Assembly (NCBI RefSeq): GCF_002409645.1
Contig: NZ_DHNR01000041.1
Coordinates: forward strand, 62,495-126,494
From: Acetobacter sp. UBA5411
GTDB lineage: Bacteria > Pseudomonadota > Alphaproteobacteria > Acetobacterales > Acetobacteraceae
DNA length: 64,000 bases
Reading direction: 5' to 3'
The notes beneath the pieces were generated by a model that saw only the letters and a list, made by a program, of their open reading frames with translations, did not search any database and was not told the origin of the DNA. The position numbers and the translations under genes are program-made. This document shows, piece after piece, positions 17,367 through 25,849 of this stretch. Position 1 is the stretch's first letter; every line of letters starts with the position of its first letter.

Positions 17367-17369
17367 CCA

Positions 17370-17996
17370 TCAAATCTGAACAATACTCGAAAAATCGAAA
17401 CTCTCGCCCTTGGGGCTTTCCCCTAACCGAAGCTGGGTCGGACTGACCAGCACATGCGGCGGAACCGGCAGATTGTAAGGGGCCGGAACGCCTTTACGCA
17501 CCCGCCCGGCCAGATCGAACTTCGAACCGTGACACGGGCAGTTATAACGGCCCTTGTTGTCGCCTCCCGTGGTAGCTTCGTAAACAGGCACACAGCCCAG
17601 ATGCGTGCAGACACCGACATACACACCATATTCCGGAACGAACGAGCGATGCCAGTTCTTGGCGTAGGATGGTTGCTGGAGCACGGAGGAGTCCGGGTCG
17701 CGGAGGTCAGCCACCAGAGCGGCATCCTGAAGCTGCTTCAGGTCTTCCGGCGTGCGGCGCAGGATGAACACCGGCTTGCCCTGCCACACGGCGGTCATCT
17801 GCTGACCGGGTGCGAGTTTGGAAATGTCCACGTCCACAGGCAGATGCGCGGAGGCGCTGTCCTGAGGCGCAAGGCTCTGCACGAAGGGAACAGCGCAGGC
17901 GCAGGCGCCAGCCGCCACACCCGCCGTCGTCACCATGCCGAGGAAGTCCCGGCGGCCGGGTTCCGTGCTTTCCGTGGTATCAGAATGATCGGTCAT
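17370..17996 (-). CDS. petA: Ubiquinol-cytochrome c reductase Rieske iron-sulfur subunit
   Basis: The 208-residue product has a Tat-type N terminus (PGRRDFLGMVTTAG) that also forms the membrane anchor, then a Rieske domain. The [2Fe-2S] ligands are Cys130 and His132 in CTHLGC, and Cys153 and His156 in CPCHGS; Cys135 and Cys155 form the usual stabilising disulfide. In the bc1 complex it takes the first electron from ubiquinol and passes it to cytochrome c1. The ATG at 17996 is preferred over a GTG at 18005 that sits too close to the GGGAC ribosome binding site. It is the last gene of the operon, 16 bases after petC, whereas the usual order has it first. Confidence 0.96.
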   Translation of the reverse strand: MTDHSDTTESTEPGRRDFLGMVTTAGVAAGACACAVPFVQSLAPQDSASAHLPVDVDISKLAPGQQMTAVWQGKPVFILRRTPEDLKQLQDAALVADLRDPDSSVLQQPSYAKNWHRSFVPEYGVYVGVCTHLGCVPVYEATTGGDNKGRYNCPCHGSKFDLAGRVRKGVPAPYNLPVPPHVLVSPTQLRLGESPKGESFDFSSIVQI

Positions 17997-18012
17997 TGAT
18001 TGCACGTCCCGT

Positions 18013-18792
18013 TTACTGCGACTTCACGCGTTTCCATGTCTTCTTCTTCCATGCGATCGCCAGAACAAGAAGCCCGATAAGATAAAGCACTACCCATAGC
18101 CCCGTCCGATGACGGGCAGTGCGATGCGGATCGGCGGCCCAGACCAGAAAGCTGGTCACGTCGCGTGCCTGCTGTTCGACAGTCGCGGGTGTGCCGTCCG
18201 GATACTGGATCATGCCGTTCATCAGCGGAGGCGGCATGCCGATCAGATGTCCGTCCACCCAGTCATTGTAGAACTTGCCCGGCACGACAGGCGCATCCGC
18301 TGGCGGTGGCATCTTGTAGCCGGTCAGAAAGGCATAGAGCCAGTCCGCTCCGTGCGGCTGGATCACGGCCAGACGCGACTGATCCGGCGGCGCGACGCCT
18401 CCCATCATCGCCGCCGCGGCCTCGTCACTCGGGAAAGGCGAGCGGAAATGATCGTCAGGACGACCGGGACGGGAGGTCGGCTGACCGGACACATCGGGTG
18501 GCCCGGCAATCATCTTGGAATGGGCCAGATCAAGAATGGCCTGCTCGCTCATCCCGATGCCGCTGAGGTCATTGTAGGTCAGCGCCTTCATGCCGTGGCA
18601 TGTGGAGCAGATCCGGTCATAGACCATGAAGCCGCGTTGCAGCGCTTTCTGGTCAAACTGCCCGAACGGACCGTCGAAATCCCATTTCTGGTGCGGAGGA
18701 ACCAGTGGTTCCGGAACTGCCGCCAGTGTGGTCAGGGGAGCGGAAAGAAAAGCAGCCGCCGCGAGCGCGAGTAAACGTGTGGTTTTCATCAT
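18013..18792 (-). CDS. petC: Cytochrome c1
   Basis: The 259-residue product has a cleavable signal (ending TTLAA), a heme site Cys62-Ser-Thr-Cys65-His66 in YDRICSTCHGMKAL, and a C-terminal membrane anchor (WVVLYLIGLLVLAIAW) followed by basic residues. It carries electrons from the Rieske protein to soluble cytochrome c. The ATG at 18792 overlaps the petB stop (ATGA), so translation is coupled. The frame stays open to 18921 but that part reads over petB. Whether downstream cytochrome c oxidases exist in this organism is not visible here. Confidence 0.95.
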   Translation of the reverse strand: MMKTTRLLALAAAAFLSAPLTTLAAVPEPLVPPHQKWDFDGPFGQFDQKALQRGFMVYDRICSTCHGMKALTYNDLSGIGMSEQAILDLAHSKMIAGPPDVSGQPTSRPGRPDDHFRSPFPSDEAAAAMMGGVAPPDQSRLAVIQPHGADWLYAFLTGYKMPPPADAPVVPGKFYNDWVDGHLIGMPPPLMNGMIQYPDGTPATVEQQARDVTSFLVWAADPHRTARHRTGLWVVLYLIGLLVLAIAWKKKTWKRVKSQ

Positions 18793-20030
18793 GCGTCTCC
18801 CTCTGCGGCTGCAATGGATGAGGGCAGGGGGCGCGTCTTTTCCATGCGGGCGGCCAGTGGCAGCAGCACGAGGAAGTAGCCGAAGTAATAGAGGCCAGCC
18901 AGACGGGCGACGATCATCCATACGCCTTCAGCATGATGCTTGCCCGCGACGGCCAGCAGCACGAACGCCACGACAAGACCAAGCAGTCCCACGCGGCACA
19001 GCGGACGGAATCGCGCCGAACGGATGGGGGAGCGGTCCAGCCAGGGCAGGAAGAACAGCACGACAATCGAACCGGCAGCGGCGAGAAGGCCGCCAAATTT
19101 GGACGGCACCGACTGAAGAAGTCCGTAGAACGGCAGGAAATACCATTCCGGCTCAATGTCAGCGGGCGTGTGCATCGGGTCGGCGGGCGCATAGTTCGCC
19201 GGTTCGGCCAGAAGGTTGGGCCAGAAGAACATCAGCGCCGTGAAGATCAGGGCGAAGATGATCAGGCCGACCAGATCCTTGGTGGTGTAGTAAGGATGAA
19301 AGGTCAGCGTGTCTTTCTTTGTCTTCGGCTCGATGCCCAGCGGGTTGTTGGAGCCGCTGATATGCACGGCCGTCACATGCAGCCCGACAACGGCCACGAC
19401 AAGAAACGCCATCAGAAAATGCAGCACAAAAAAGCGATGCAGGAACACGTCGCCCAGATGGTCGCTGCCGGTCATGATGTGCTCAAGCGCACCACCGATC
19501 ACAGGGACCGCTCCAACGGCTTTGGTGATGACATCCGCGCCCCAGTAGGACATCTGGCCCCACGGCAGCATGTAGCCCGCAAAGGCAGTCGCCATCACCA
19601 TGACCAGCAGGATAAGGCCGGTCAGCCAGAGGATTTCGCGGGGAGCCTTGTACGAGCCGTAATACAGGCCACGGAAAAGGTGGATGTAGAGCGCCGCCAG
19701 AAACAGGTTTGCGCCTGTCATATGCATGGCCCGCAGGAGCCAGCCGCCTGACAGTTGCCGGTCGATCGCCTCGACAGAAAGGAAAGCGCCCGCATCCGTC
19801 GCCGTGTAGTTCATGGCGAGGAAGATGCCGGTCGCCAGCATCAGCACCAGCACGACGGTCAGAATGGCTCCGAAATTCCAAAGCCAGTTCAGGTTGCGAG
19901 GGAGGCGGAAATCGACATATTCGGCGCGAAACGCGGATATGACTGGAAGACGCTGATCGATCCAGCCTGCGAGGCCGGTTGCTGGTGGCGTATTCGCAGA
20001 GTGGTCGCCCGTATTTTCGGGTGTTTTCAT
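18789..20030 (-). CDS. petB: Cytochrome b of the bc1 complex
   Basis: The 413-residue product has about eight transmembrane helices. The quinol-site sequence PEWYFLPFYGLL is present, as is GYMLPWGQMSYWGA around the other conserved loop, and helices carry paired histidines for hemes bL and bH. The N-terminal AEYVDFRLPRNLNWLWNFG is typical of alphaproteobacterial cytochrome b. It is the first gene of this operon and overlaps petC by 4 bases. Its promoter should lie in the 256 bases before moaC, where I see no clear motif. Confidence 0.97.
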   Translation of the reverse strand: MKTPENTGDHSANTPPATGLAGWIDQRLPVISAFRAEYVDFRLPRNLNWLWNFGAILTVVLVLMLATGIFLAMNYTATDAGAFLSVEAIDRQLSGGWLLRAMHMTGANLFLAALYIHLFRGLYYGSYKAPREILWLTGLILLVMVMATAFAGYMLPWGQMSYWGADVITKAVGAVPVIGGALEHIMTGSDHLGDVFLHRFFVLHFLMAFLVVAVVGLHVTAVHISGSNNPLGIEPKTKKDTLTFHPYYTTKDLVGLIIFALIFTALMFFWPNLLAEPANYAPADPMHTPADIEPEWYFLPFYGLLQSVPSKFGGLLAAAGSIVVLFFLPWLDRSPIRSARFRPLCRVGLLGLVVAFVLLAVAGKHHAEGVWMIVARLAGLYYFGYFLVLLPLAARMEKTRPLPSSIAAAEGDA

Positions 20031-20286
20031 GACGGAAATCCAGAATGCACGTTCAGGCCTGCATAAGGTTACACATTACCTCAAGACTAGCATGTTGTTA
20101 CGGAAAAGACATATATCGGATTTGGAAGCAGGCTCTTTTCCGCTGGAACATAAGCCGCATTGGCGCTGTCTGCTGGCCACACGTCTCCAGAATGCCTAAA
20201 GAAAGATAGGCCATGCTGATTTTCATCGGCACGGTGCAGACAATCTGCCTTAACAGGTATCAGCCTTTCAGGGATCTGGAATCCTC

Positions 20287-20787
20287 ATGACCGAAGCCTC
20301 ACCGCTCCTCTCTCACGTTGATGAAACTGGCGAGCAGCCCCGTATGGTGGAAGTCAGCGACAAGGCGATCACCAAAAGAGAAGCCCACGCTCAGGCGCGT
20401 CTGCGGTTTCCGGAAAGTGTGATTGCGACCTTGCGTAAATCCGGTTTTATGACGAAAAAAGGAGCCGTTCTGACGGTTGCGCAGATCGCCGGGATCATGG
20501 GCGTCAAGACGACCTCCACCCTGATCCCGATGTGTCACCCTCTGTCCATTAGCGGTTGCAAGCTCGAGATTACGATCGAGGGTCAGGACGCCGTCATTGA
20601 CTGCCGTGTCGCCTGTGTCGGCCAGACAGGCGTGGAAATGGAGGCGCTGACAGGCGCTACGGTCGCGGCCCTGACCATCTATGACATGTGCAAGGCGTTA
20701 AGCCATGACATGGTGATTCACAGTGTCGGTCTGCTGGGCAAGGTTGGTGGAAAGCGGGATTTTGGAACGCTGTTATCTGGAGGATGA
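20287..20787 (+). CDS. moaC: Cyclic pyranopterin monophosphate synthase
   Basis: MoaC makes cyclic pyranopterin monophosphate, the first stable intermediate of molybdenum cofactor synthesis, together with MoaA. The 166-residue product is full length and has the conserved stretches MVEVSDKAITKREAHA, LIPMCHPLSISG, GVEMEALTGATVAALTIYDMCKA and GGKRDFG. No other moa gene is adjacent. The cofactor is needed by the molybdenum dehydrogenase encoded at 9604-11760, though the genes are not linked. Confidence 0.96.
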   Translation: MTEASPLLSHVDETGEQPRMVEVSDKAITKREAHAQARLRFPESVIATLRKSGFMTKKGAVLTVAQIAGIMGVKTTSTLIPMCHPLSISGCKLEITIEGQDAVIDCRVACVGQTGVEMEALTGATVAALTIYDMCKALSHDMVIHSVGLLGKVGGKRDFGTLLSGG

Positions 20788-21023
20788 TCGGATAGCGACA
20801 GGTAAAACAAGACCGAATATTCGATACGTAACAGCTTCATGACGCCATTGATATTCCGAGAACGGTCTGTAAATGACATCAGTCTCCTGACGACTTCCAT
20901 ATTTAGTTCTTCTTTCTGTGAAGAATAAATCGTCTCGTCTTCACATAATTGTATAATTTAGAAGTCATTAATCCACGCATGAGTATTCTTTTTCCGGGAA
21001 AACCGGAAAATGGAAAAAAGACC

Positions 21024-21977
21024 ATGTTTGATAGAATTTCTGCAATCAGTGCATTTAGTATTCTCCAGGTTGGATTAAGTCAGGGTTTTGGCGTCAAGAC
21101 TGATACCTTGGCGTCATCTTCATCAGGTACTGCGGAAAGCCAGACAATCAGCTCGGTATTTAACGACATATCTTTGGTGGCAACTGACGAGGAGAATCTG
21201 CTTTCTCACACGAATTCGATCAGTCTTCTGGGGAAGTTGTTCAGTTCTGCCGCTGAGACCATAAATAGCAGCACCGCAACAGACGGGGCCAAGATAGACG
21301 CTTTTGCGGATGTGGCATGGTATTCTACCTTGGCGCGTTATGGCAGCCAACCAGACGTCGTGGCAAAAGCGCCGCAGGTCGAAGCTCTGGAAAAAGCCTT
21401 TTATGCGGCAACGGGAAATTCATCGTTCATTCAGAGCGCTGTGCAGATAGCCGATGCCACATCCCTGCCCGCAAACGCGACTGCCACTGAAAAGCAGTTG
21501 TATAGTGTGATCCAGGGAATTCGGAATCCCGACAATTTTGAAACTGTGGATTACACACTTTCGGAGGCAAGTGACTCCGCAGTTGCAGCGAGTGATACCG
21601 GTACAGCGGCATCGAAAGAAGTATCCTTTACTTATGGCATGACGCGAACAGAGGTTGAGAACGCACAGGTCATCCCGGATTATGTAGATACTGCTGCCGC
21701 AGGTCGTACGAAAGTTGTCATCACCTCTGCGACTGAAACGAAAACAGAGCAGGTAACAGATTCTGCCGAGCAGACTGCCACTTCAAAGGACACGACACAG
21801 CCTGCCGACAATACTGCCAACGTTACAGAAAAAGCCTTGTCGGAAGCCAATATGAGCGACCATCTTTCGGTCGAGGAGCAAATTGTAGATGTGCTGTTCG
21901 GAAATGCTGAAAAAGAGAAAGAAAGCGGCTTTACATCAGGTGCCGACAACACTTCCAGCCTCTCTTTGAAAGCATGA
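21024..21977 (+). CDS. Hypothetical Ser/Thr-rich protein
   Basis: The 317-residue product from the ATG at 21024 has a GGAAAA-type ribosome binding site before it; ATGs at 20979 and 20949 are alternatives. It is rich in Ser, Thr, Ala and Asp, with few aromatic residues, no clear signal peptide and no membrane segment beyond a short hydrophobic N terminus. A central part (KIDAFADVAWYSTLARYGSQ) looks folded; the last 120 residues look disordered. Composition and style resemble the flagellar FliK and FlgD proteins encoded near 48-51 kb, which might hint at export through the flagellar apparatus, but no motif supports that. I do not recognise the family. Confidence 0.6.
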   Translation: MFDRISAISAFSILQVGLSQGFGVKTDTLASSSSGTAESQTISSVFNDISLVATDEENLLSHTNSISLLGKLFSSAAETINSSTATDGAKIDAFADVAWYSTLARYGSQPDVVAKAPQVEALEKAFYAATGNSSFIQSAVQIADATSLPANATATEKQLYSVIQGIRNPDNFETVDYTLSEASDSAVAASDTGTAASKEVSFTYGMTRTEVENAQVIPDYVDTAAAGRTKVVITSATETKTEQVTDSAEQTATSKDTTQPADNTANVTEKALSEANMSDHLSVEEQIVDVLFGNAEKEKESGFTSGADNTSSLSLKA

Positions 21978-22078
21978 GGTCGACAAGGATTTGAAGCATT
22001 GCGCTGAGAATATGCTGATTTGCTATTCGGGATGTCAGGAATAATCTCGAAACAAAATTATTGAGAATTTTGTTTAAA

Positions 22079-22154
22079 TGGTGCCCAAGACCGGGATCGA
22101 ACCAGTGACACTGCGATTTTCAGTCGCATGCTCTACCAACTGAGCTACTTGGGC
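22079..22154 (-). tRNA. tRNA-Phe (GAA)
   Basis: The 76-base cloverleaf includes an encoded CCA. The acceptor arms are GCCCAAG and CTTGGGC. The D arm has GCTC/GAGC, the anticodon loop reads CTGAAAA (anticodon GAA), and the T arm contains GGTTCGATCC. It sits just downstream of yacG on the same strand, an arrangement known from other alphaproteobacteria. Confidence 0.97.
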
Positions 22155-22215
22155 ACCAGGCCAGCGGTTTAACCGGCTGGTGTGGGGGAGCATTTAACCC
22201 GCCTTGCCATGAAGA

Positions 22216-22401
22216 TCAAGCGGGGAGGTCGTCTTCTGTGTCAGAAATTTTTCCATCCTCGGAAACGGGTTCTGCCGGAACGCGATAATCCTCGGAAAAC
22301 CACCGTCCGAGATCAATGTCAGCGCACCGACGGGAGCAGAACGGACGAAACTCCGGCGTCGAAGGTTTCTTGCAGATCGGGCAGGGACGGGGCTCAGCCA
22401 C
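22216..22401 (-). CDS. yacG: DNA gyrase inhibitor YacG, zinc-binding
   Basis: The 61-residue protein has the four zinc cysteines of the family: CPICKKP and, after PFCSRRCADIDLGRW, the second pair. YacG binds GyrB in E. coli and blocks its ATPase. The C-terminal tail is acidic. The GTG at 22401 is preferred because GGAG lies 8 bases upstream; a TTG at 22407 would be too close to it. It overlaps the end of the RNase E/G-like gene by 8 bases, so it is probably translationally coupled. Confidence 0.9.
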   Translation of the reverse strand: MAEPRPCPICKKPSTPEFRPFCSRRCADIDLGRWFSEDYRVPAEPVSEDGKISDTEDDLPA

Positions 22402-23500
22402 GGACAATACTCCATGAAAGAGAGGGAAGATTCGGGGTGCTGCGAAGGATCAGAGGATAGCCACACCATGCGACAACGTCTTCGACAGCCAGAGTGTCGC
22501 TGCTCAGAGCCTCCACAAGCCCTGCTCCGGCCTCCAGAATCGGACGTGAGGAAGGCTGATCGGCACAGGATGCCACGAGATCCCGCAACGCGGTCATGGC
22601 GCGGCCATGAGGAGTGGACATCTGCTCATGCAGGGGAGGACGGATTCTGCTCCGCACGATTTCCACCAGACCCAGTGCTGTAATGCCAAGACAGCGGGCT
22701 TTCAGGGGGTCGGCTTTCAGAGCCTCTTCAATGGAGTCACGAAGCGCCTGCCTCTTGCGGGTCGAAAGACCGGCGGGGTCGATCAGGATCGCACCGGAAA
22801 GATTGCGCAGGCAGATCTGTCGCACCAGAGCAGGAAAGGCGTCCCGGTTCAGAGCAAACTGGGTTGTCTGTTTCAGTCCTGCCATCCCGGAGGCCGCAGC
22901 CGTGTCCATGTCGATGGCGACAAGCGCGGGAGTAGGCGTAATGCTGGCCCGCATCCCGCCCGGTAGAGCAATGTCCGATTCCAGCAGGTCATCAACGGCA
23001 TCGTGGATGTCATCGGTCCATGCCTGCTGCACGAGCTTGACCCGATCCCGGAGAGGCGGAGGCACACGGGCGGCGAAAGTCGGATGATCGACCAGAATAT
23101 CGCCAGTCCATCGCTGCGCCATATCTTCCAGCGGTGAAGGGCCCTGCTGTATCAAACCGATTTCTGTAGCAGGAGAAGACAGTTCCACCCGTTTCAGGCG
23201 TGGACCTTTTCCGCCCATACCGCAGCGGATGAGCTGCACGGGAACGGCATCACCCTCATGCAGAACGGGATCATTGTCCCGCACAGGCATGAAGCCGGCT
23301 TCGCCGAGGCCGATATGAACGAAGGCTCCTCCGAGCGCGGGAGCAAGAGCTGTGACGCGCCCGAGGAACACAGAACCGAGATGGTCTGAATGTCCCGGTG
23401 TCCAGATCCCGAAATCCTGAAGTGTTCCGTTCTCGAAAACAGCGATCCGGGCCTCACCCGGCGAGCAGGCGAGGCGTAGCGTGCCTTTCACGGCAGCCAC
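22394..23500 (-). CDS. Ribonuclease E/G family protein, short form
   Basis: The 368-residue product resembles the catalytic half of RNase E/G. An S1-like region comes first (LGSVFLGRVTALAPALGGAF). The two active-site aspartates follow in VAIDMDT and ILIDPAG, in the order seen in RNase E. The C-terminal zinc-link cysteines (CPxC) of standard RNase G are absent and the protein is more than 100 residues shorter, so quaternary structure and 5'-end sensing may differ. The start is a GTG at 23500 with AGAAAGG before it; a second GTG at 23491 overlaps the maf stop. It lies in the infA-maf-rng-yacG group common in alphaproteobacteria. Confidence 0.85.
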   Translation of the reverse strand: MAAVKGTLRLACSPGEARIAVFENGTLQDFGIWTPGHSDHLGSVFLGRVTALAPALGGAFVHIGLGEAGFMPVRDNDPVLHEGDAVPVQLIRCGMGGKGPRLKRVELSSPATEIGLIQQGPSPLEDMAQRWTGDILVDHPTFAARVPPPLRDRVKLVQQAWTDDIHDAVDDLLESDIALPGGMRASITPTPALVAIDMDTAAASGMAGLKQTTQFALNRDAFPALVRQICLRNLSGAILIDPAGLSTRKRQALRDSIEEALKADPLKARCLGITALGLVEIVRSRIRPPLHEQMSTPHGRAMTALRDLVASCADQPSSRPILEAGAGLVEALSSDTLAVEDVVAWCGYPLILRSTPNLPSLSWSIVRG

Positions 23501-24135
23501 TGGCCTTTCTGACCTCGGAGAAGCTGGGCTGTTTCAAAAAGTGGCAGGCCGATGACGGCGGACGGACTTCCGGAGACAAAGCGGATACAGGAGGCGGCCT
23601 GCCCCTGAAGCGCGTAGCCTCCGGCCTTGCCTTCCCAGTCGCCGCCATCAAGCAGTCCCTGAATCTGTGCTTCGGTCAGACGGGAAAATACGACGCCCGT
23701 TTCCACCACACGCAGACCGGCACGTCCGTCTACCCATGCTGCGCTTGGCTGAATGGCGACAGCTGTCAGAACGATGTGACGACGCCCGGAGAGAAGACGC
23801 AGGCAGGATTCGGCTGTCTTGCGGTCTTCGGCTTTCGGTAGAATACGACGCCCAAGCGCTACGACCGTGTCGGCGGCCAGAATCAACGCCGGGTCAATCG
23901 TACGGGCGGCGACAATCGCTGCCTTTTCTTGTGCCAGACGCTGCGCATAGAGGCGCGGCAATTCATCTTTTCGGGGTGTTTCATCAATGTCGGGGACATC
24001 GATGCGATCCGGCTTCAAGCCAATCTGCTCGAGAAGAGTCAGACGTCGTGGAGAGGCCGAGGCAAGGATCAGGTGGGGCCGCTCTTGCGCGGCGTCACCC
24101 GGTCCGCCAGCCGGGTTATCAGACAATCCCGGCAC
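23488..24135 (-). CDS. maf: Maf-family nucleoside triphosphate pyrophosphatase
   Basis: The 215-residue product begins its domain with LILASASPRRLTLL, the Maf nucleotide-binding signature, followed by IDETPRKDE and LILAADTVVALG with the catalytic Asp. The segment GDWEGKAGGYALQG includes the Gly-rich loop. Such enzymes hydrolyse non-canonical or modified NTPs and influence septum formation. It ends inside the start of the RNase E/G-like gene (13-base overlap) and begins 6 bases after infA. Confidence 0.94.
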   Translation of the reverse strand: MPGLSDNPAGGPGDAAQERPHLILASASPRRLTLLEQIGLKPDRIDVPDIDETPRKDELPRLYAQRLAQEKAAIVAARTIDPALILAADTVVALGRRILPKAEDRKTAESCLRLLSGRRHIVLTAVAIQPSAAWVDGRAGLRVVETGVVFSRLTEAQIQGLLDGGDWEGKAGGYALQGQAASCIRFVSGSPSAVIGLPLFETAQLLRGQKGQWLP

Positions 24136-24141
24136 CCGGTC

Positions 24142-24360
24142 TTACTTGAAGCGGAATGTGATGCGACCCTTGGACAGGTCATAAGGCGTCATCTCTACGC
24201 TCACACGGTCACCAGCCAGCACGCGGATGCGGTTCTTGCGCATCTTTCCGCTCGTGTGGGCCAGAATCATGTGCTCGTTGTCGAGCTTGACGCGGAACAT
24301 GGCGTTAGGCAGCAGCTCCGTTACGGTTCCACTGAACTCGATCATGTCCTCTTTAGACAT
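24142..24360 (-). CDS. infA: Translation initiation factor IF-1
   Basis: The 72-residue OB-fold protein matches bacterial IF-1 along its length: MSKEDMIEFSGTVTELLPNA at the N terminus and RVLAGDRVSVEMTPYDLSKG near the end, with C-terminal RITFRF. It occupies the ribosomal A site during initiation. The ATG at 24360 is the normal family start. It leads the maf, RNase E/G-like and yacG genes. Confidence 0.98.
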   Translation of the reverse strand: MSKEDMIEFSGTVTELLPNAMFRVKLDNEHMILAHTSGKMRKNRIRVLAGDRVSVEMTPYDLSKGRITFRFK

Positions 24361-24490
24361 CGTTATTTCCACTCTTCATATGGTTGTCGGCTTCCCTGTA
24401 GTGAACCCGGTTGCTTGAAATAGCTGGTCAAGGGCGGTCTTATGACCGCGCCTGCGCCTCCGGGTCAAGTTCTGGCTGATTTTTGCCGAG

Positions 24491-25783
24491 TCACGAATTG
24501 CCGAGACGCGCCGAAATACTCAGTGCGTGAGCTTCGAGACCTTCTGCATTGGCTAGGGTTACGCCTGCGGGTCCGATCTTTTCCAGCGCTTCCCTGTCAG
24601 CGGCGATATAGGTTGTCCGCTTGAGGAAATCGTAGACTGACAGACCGGATGCAAATCGCGCCGTGCGTGAGGTCGGCAGCACGTGGTTTGGACCACCGAC
24701 ATAATCGCCGACTGCTTCGGGGCAGAAGCGTCCGAGGAACGCTGCACCGGCGTGCCGTACCTTTGCGAACACTGATTTGGGATCATCCAGCATCAGTTCA
24801 AGATGCTCGGGCGCGATCCGATCCACCAGTTTAGCGGCCTCATCCCAGTTTGCGACGGTGATGATCGCGCCGAAATCGCGCCAGCTTGCGGAGGCGATAG
24901 CGGAACGGGTGAGCGTTTTCAGTTCGGTTTCGACGGCGGCGGCCACCGCGTCACCAAAAGCGGCGTCATTTGTGATGAGAATCGACTGCGCCAATTCGTC
25001 ATGCTCGGCCTGCGCCATCAGATCCAGCGCGACAAGGCGCGGGTTGTTCTGATTGTCCGCCACTACGACGACCTCGGAAGGCCCGGCGATGCTGTCGATA
25101 CCGACACGCCCGAAAACCTGCCGCTTGGCTTCCGCGACATAGGCATTGCCGGGGCCGACGATGCGGTCCACGGGATGGATTGTCTCCGTGCCGTATGCCA
25201 TCGCGCCAACGGCCTGCGCACCGCCGATGCGGTAAATCTCGGTCACGCCGGAACGTTTTGCCGCCGCCAGAACCAGTGGATTCAGCACGCCATCCGGCGT
25301 CGGCACGCACATGGCCAGACGTTCCACGCCAGCCACATGGGCCGGAATGGCGTTCATCAGCACGGAGGAGGGATAGGCTGCCTTGCCGCCGGGAACATAG
25401 AGTCCTACGGCGTCGAGCGCGTTCCAGCGCTGCCCGAGGGTCACGCCGTCAGCGTCCGTGAATTCCATGTCCTTCGGCAACTGGGCACGGTGGAAGGCTT
25501 CGATACGGGACGCGGCTACGTTCAGCGCGTCGATCTGGTCCTGTGGAACTTTCGCAGTCTCGGCGTCGATTTCCTCCGCCGTGATGCGGAGCTGATCTGG
25601 CGTCAGAGGAAGTCTGTCGAATTTCGATGTCAGTTCGCAGACGGCGGCGTCGCCACGGGTGCGGACATCCTCAAGAATGGCGGCGACAGGTTTGTCGACA
25701 CGACCGCTTTCCGTCTCACGGTCAGCCAGCAGTGCGACAAAACCGGCTTCAAAGTCGGCGGAGCCTGTATCAAGACGTTTCAT
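24491..25783 (-). CDS. hisD: Histidinol dehydrogenase
   Basis: The 430-residue product catalyses the last two steps of histidine synthesis, oxidising histidinol to histidine with NAD in a zinc-dependent reaction. It has the family's GQRWNALDAVGLYVPGGKA, VGPGNAYVAEAKRQVFG and IAGPSEVVVVAD stretches, and QAEHDELAQSILIT with the zinc-site residues. HisG lies 66 bases upstream on the same strand, so the two probably form a unit. A hairpin (GCGGTC/GACCGC, 24434-24449) follows in the gap before infA, without a T tail. Confidence 0.98.
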   Translation of the reverse strand: MKRLDTGSADFEAGFVALLADRETESGRVDKPVAAILEDVRTRGDAAVCELTSKFDRLPLTPDQLRITAEEIDAETAKVPQDQIDALNVAASRIEAFHRAQLPKDMEFTDADGVTLGQRWNALDAVGLYVPGGKAAYPSSVLMNAIPAHVAGVERLAMCVPTPDGVLNPLVLAAAKRSGVTEIYRIGGAQAVGAMAYGTETIHPVDRIVGPGNAYVAEAKRQVFGRVGIDSIAGPSEVVVVADNQNNPRLVALDLMAQAEHDELAQSILITNDAAFGDAVAAAVETELKTLTRSAIASASWRDFGAIITVANWDEAAKLVDRIAPEHLELMLDDPKSVFAKVRHAGAAFLGRFCPEAVGDYVGGPNHVLPTSRTARFASGLSVYDFLKRTTYIAADREALEKIGPAGVTLANAEGLEAHALSISARLGNS

Positions 25784-25849
25784 GATGCTCTCTGTCTTTC
25801 TGCCCGGTGAAATCGGGCCGGATAAAATGAGTCTACTGAAGATAAATGA

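Noticed and set aside
24803..25810. Long open frame antisense to hisD (335 codons)
   Set aside because: Shadow of a well-supported gene; His- and Arg-rich translation typical of antisense frames in GC-rich DNA.
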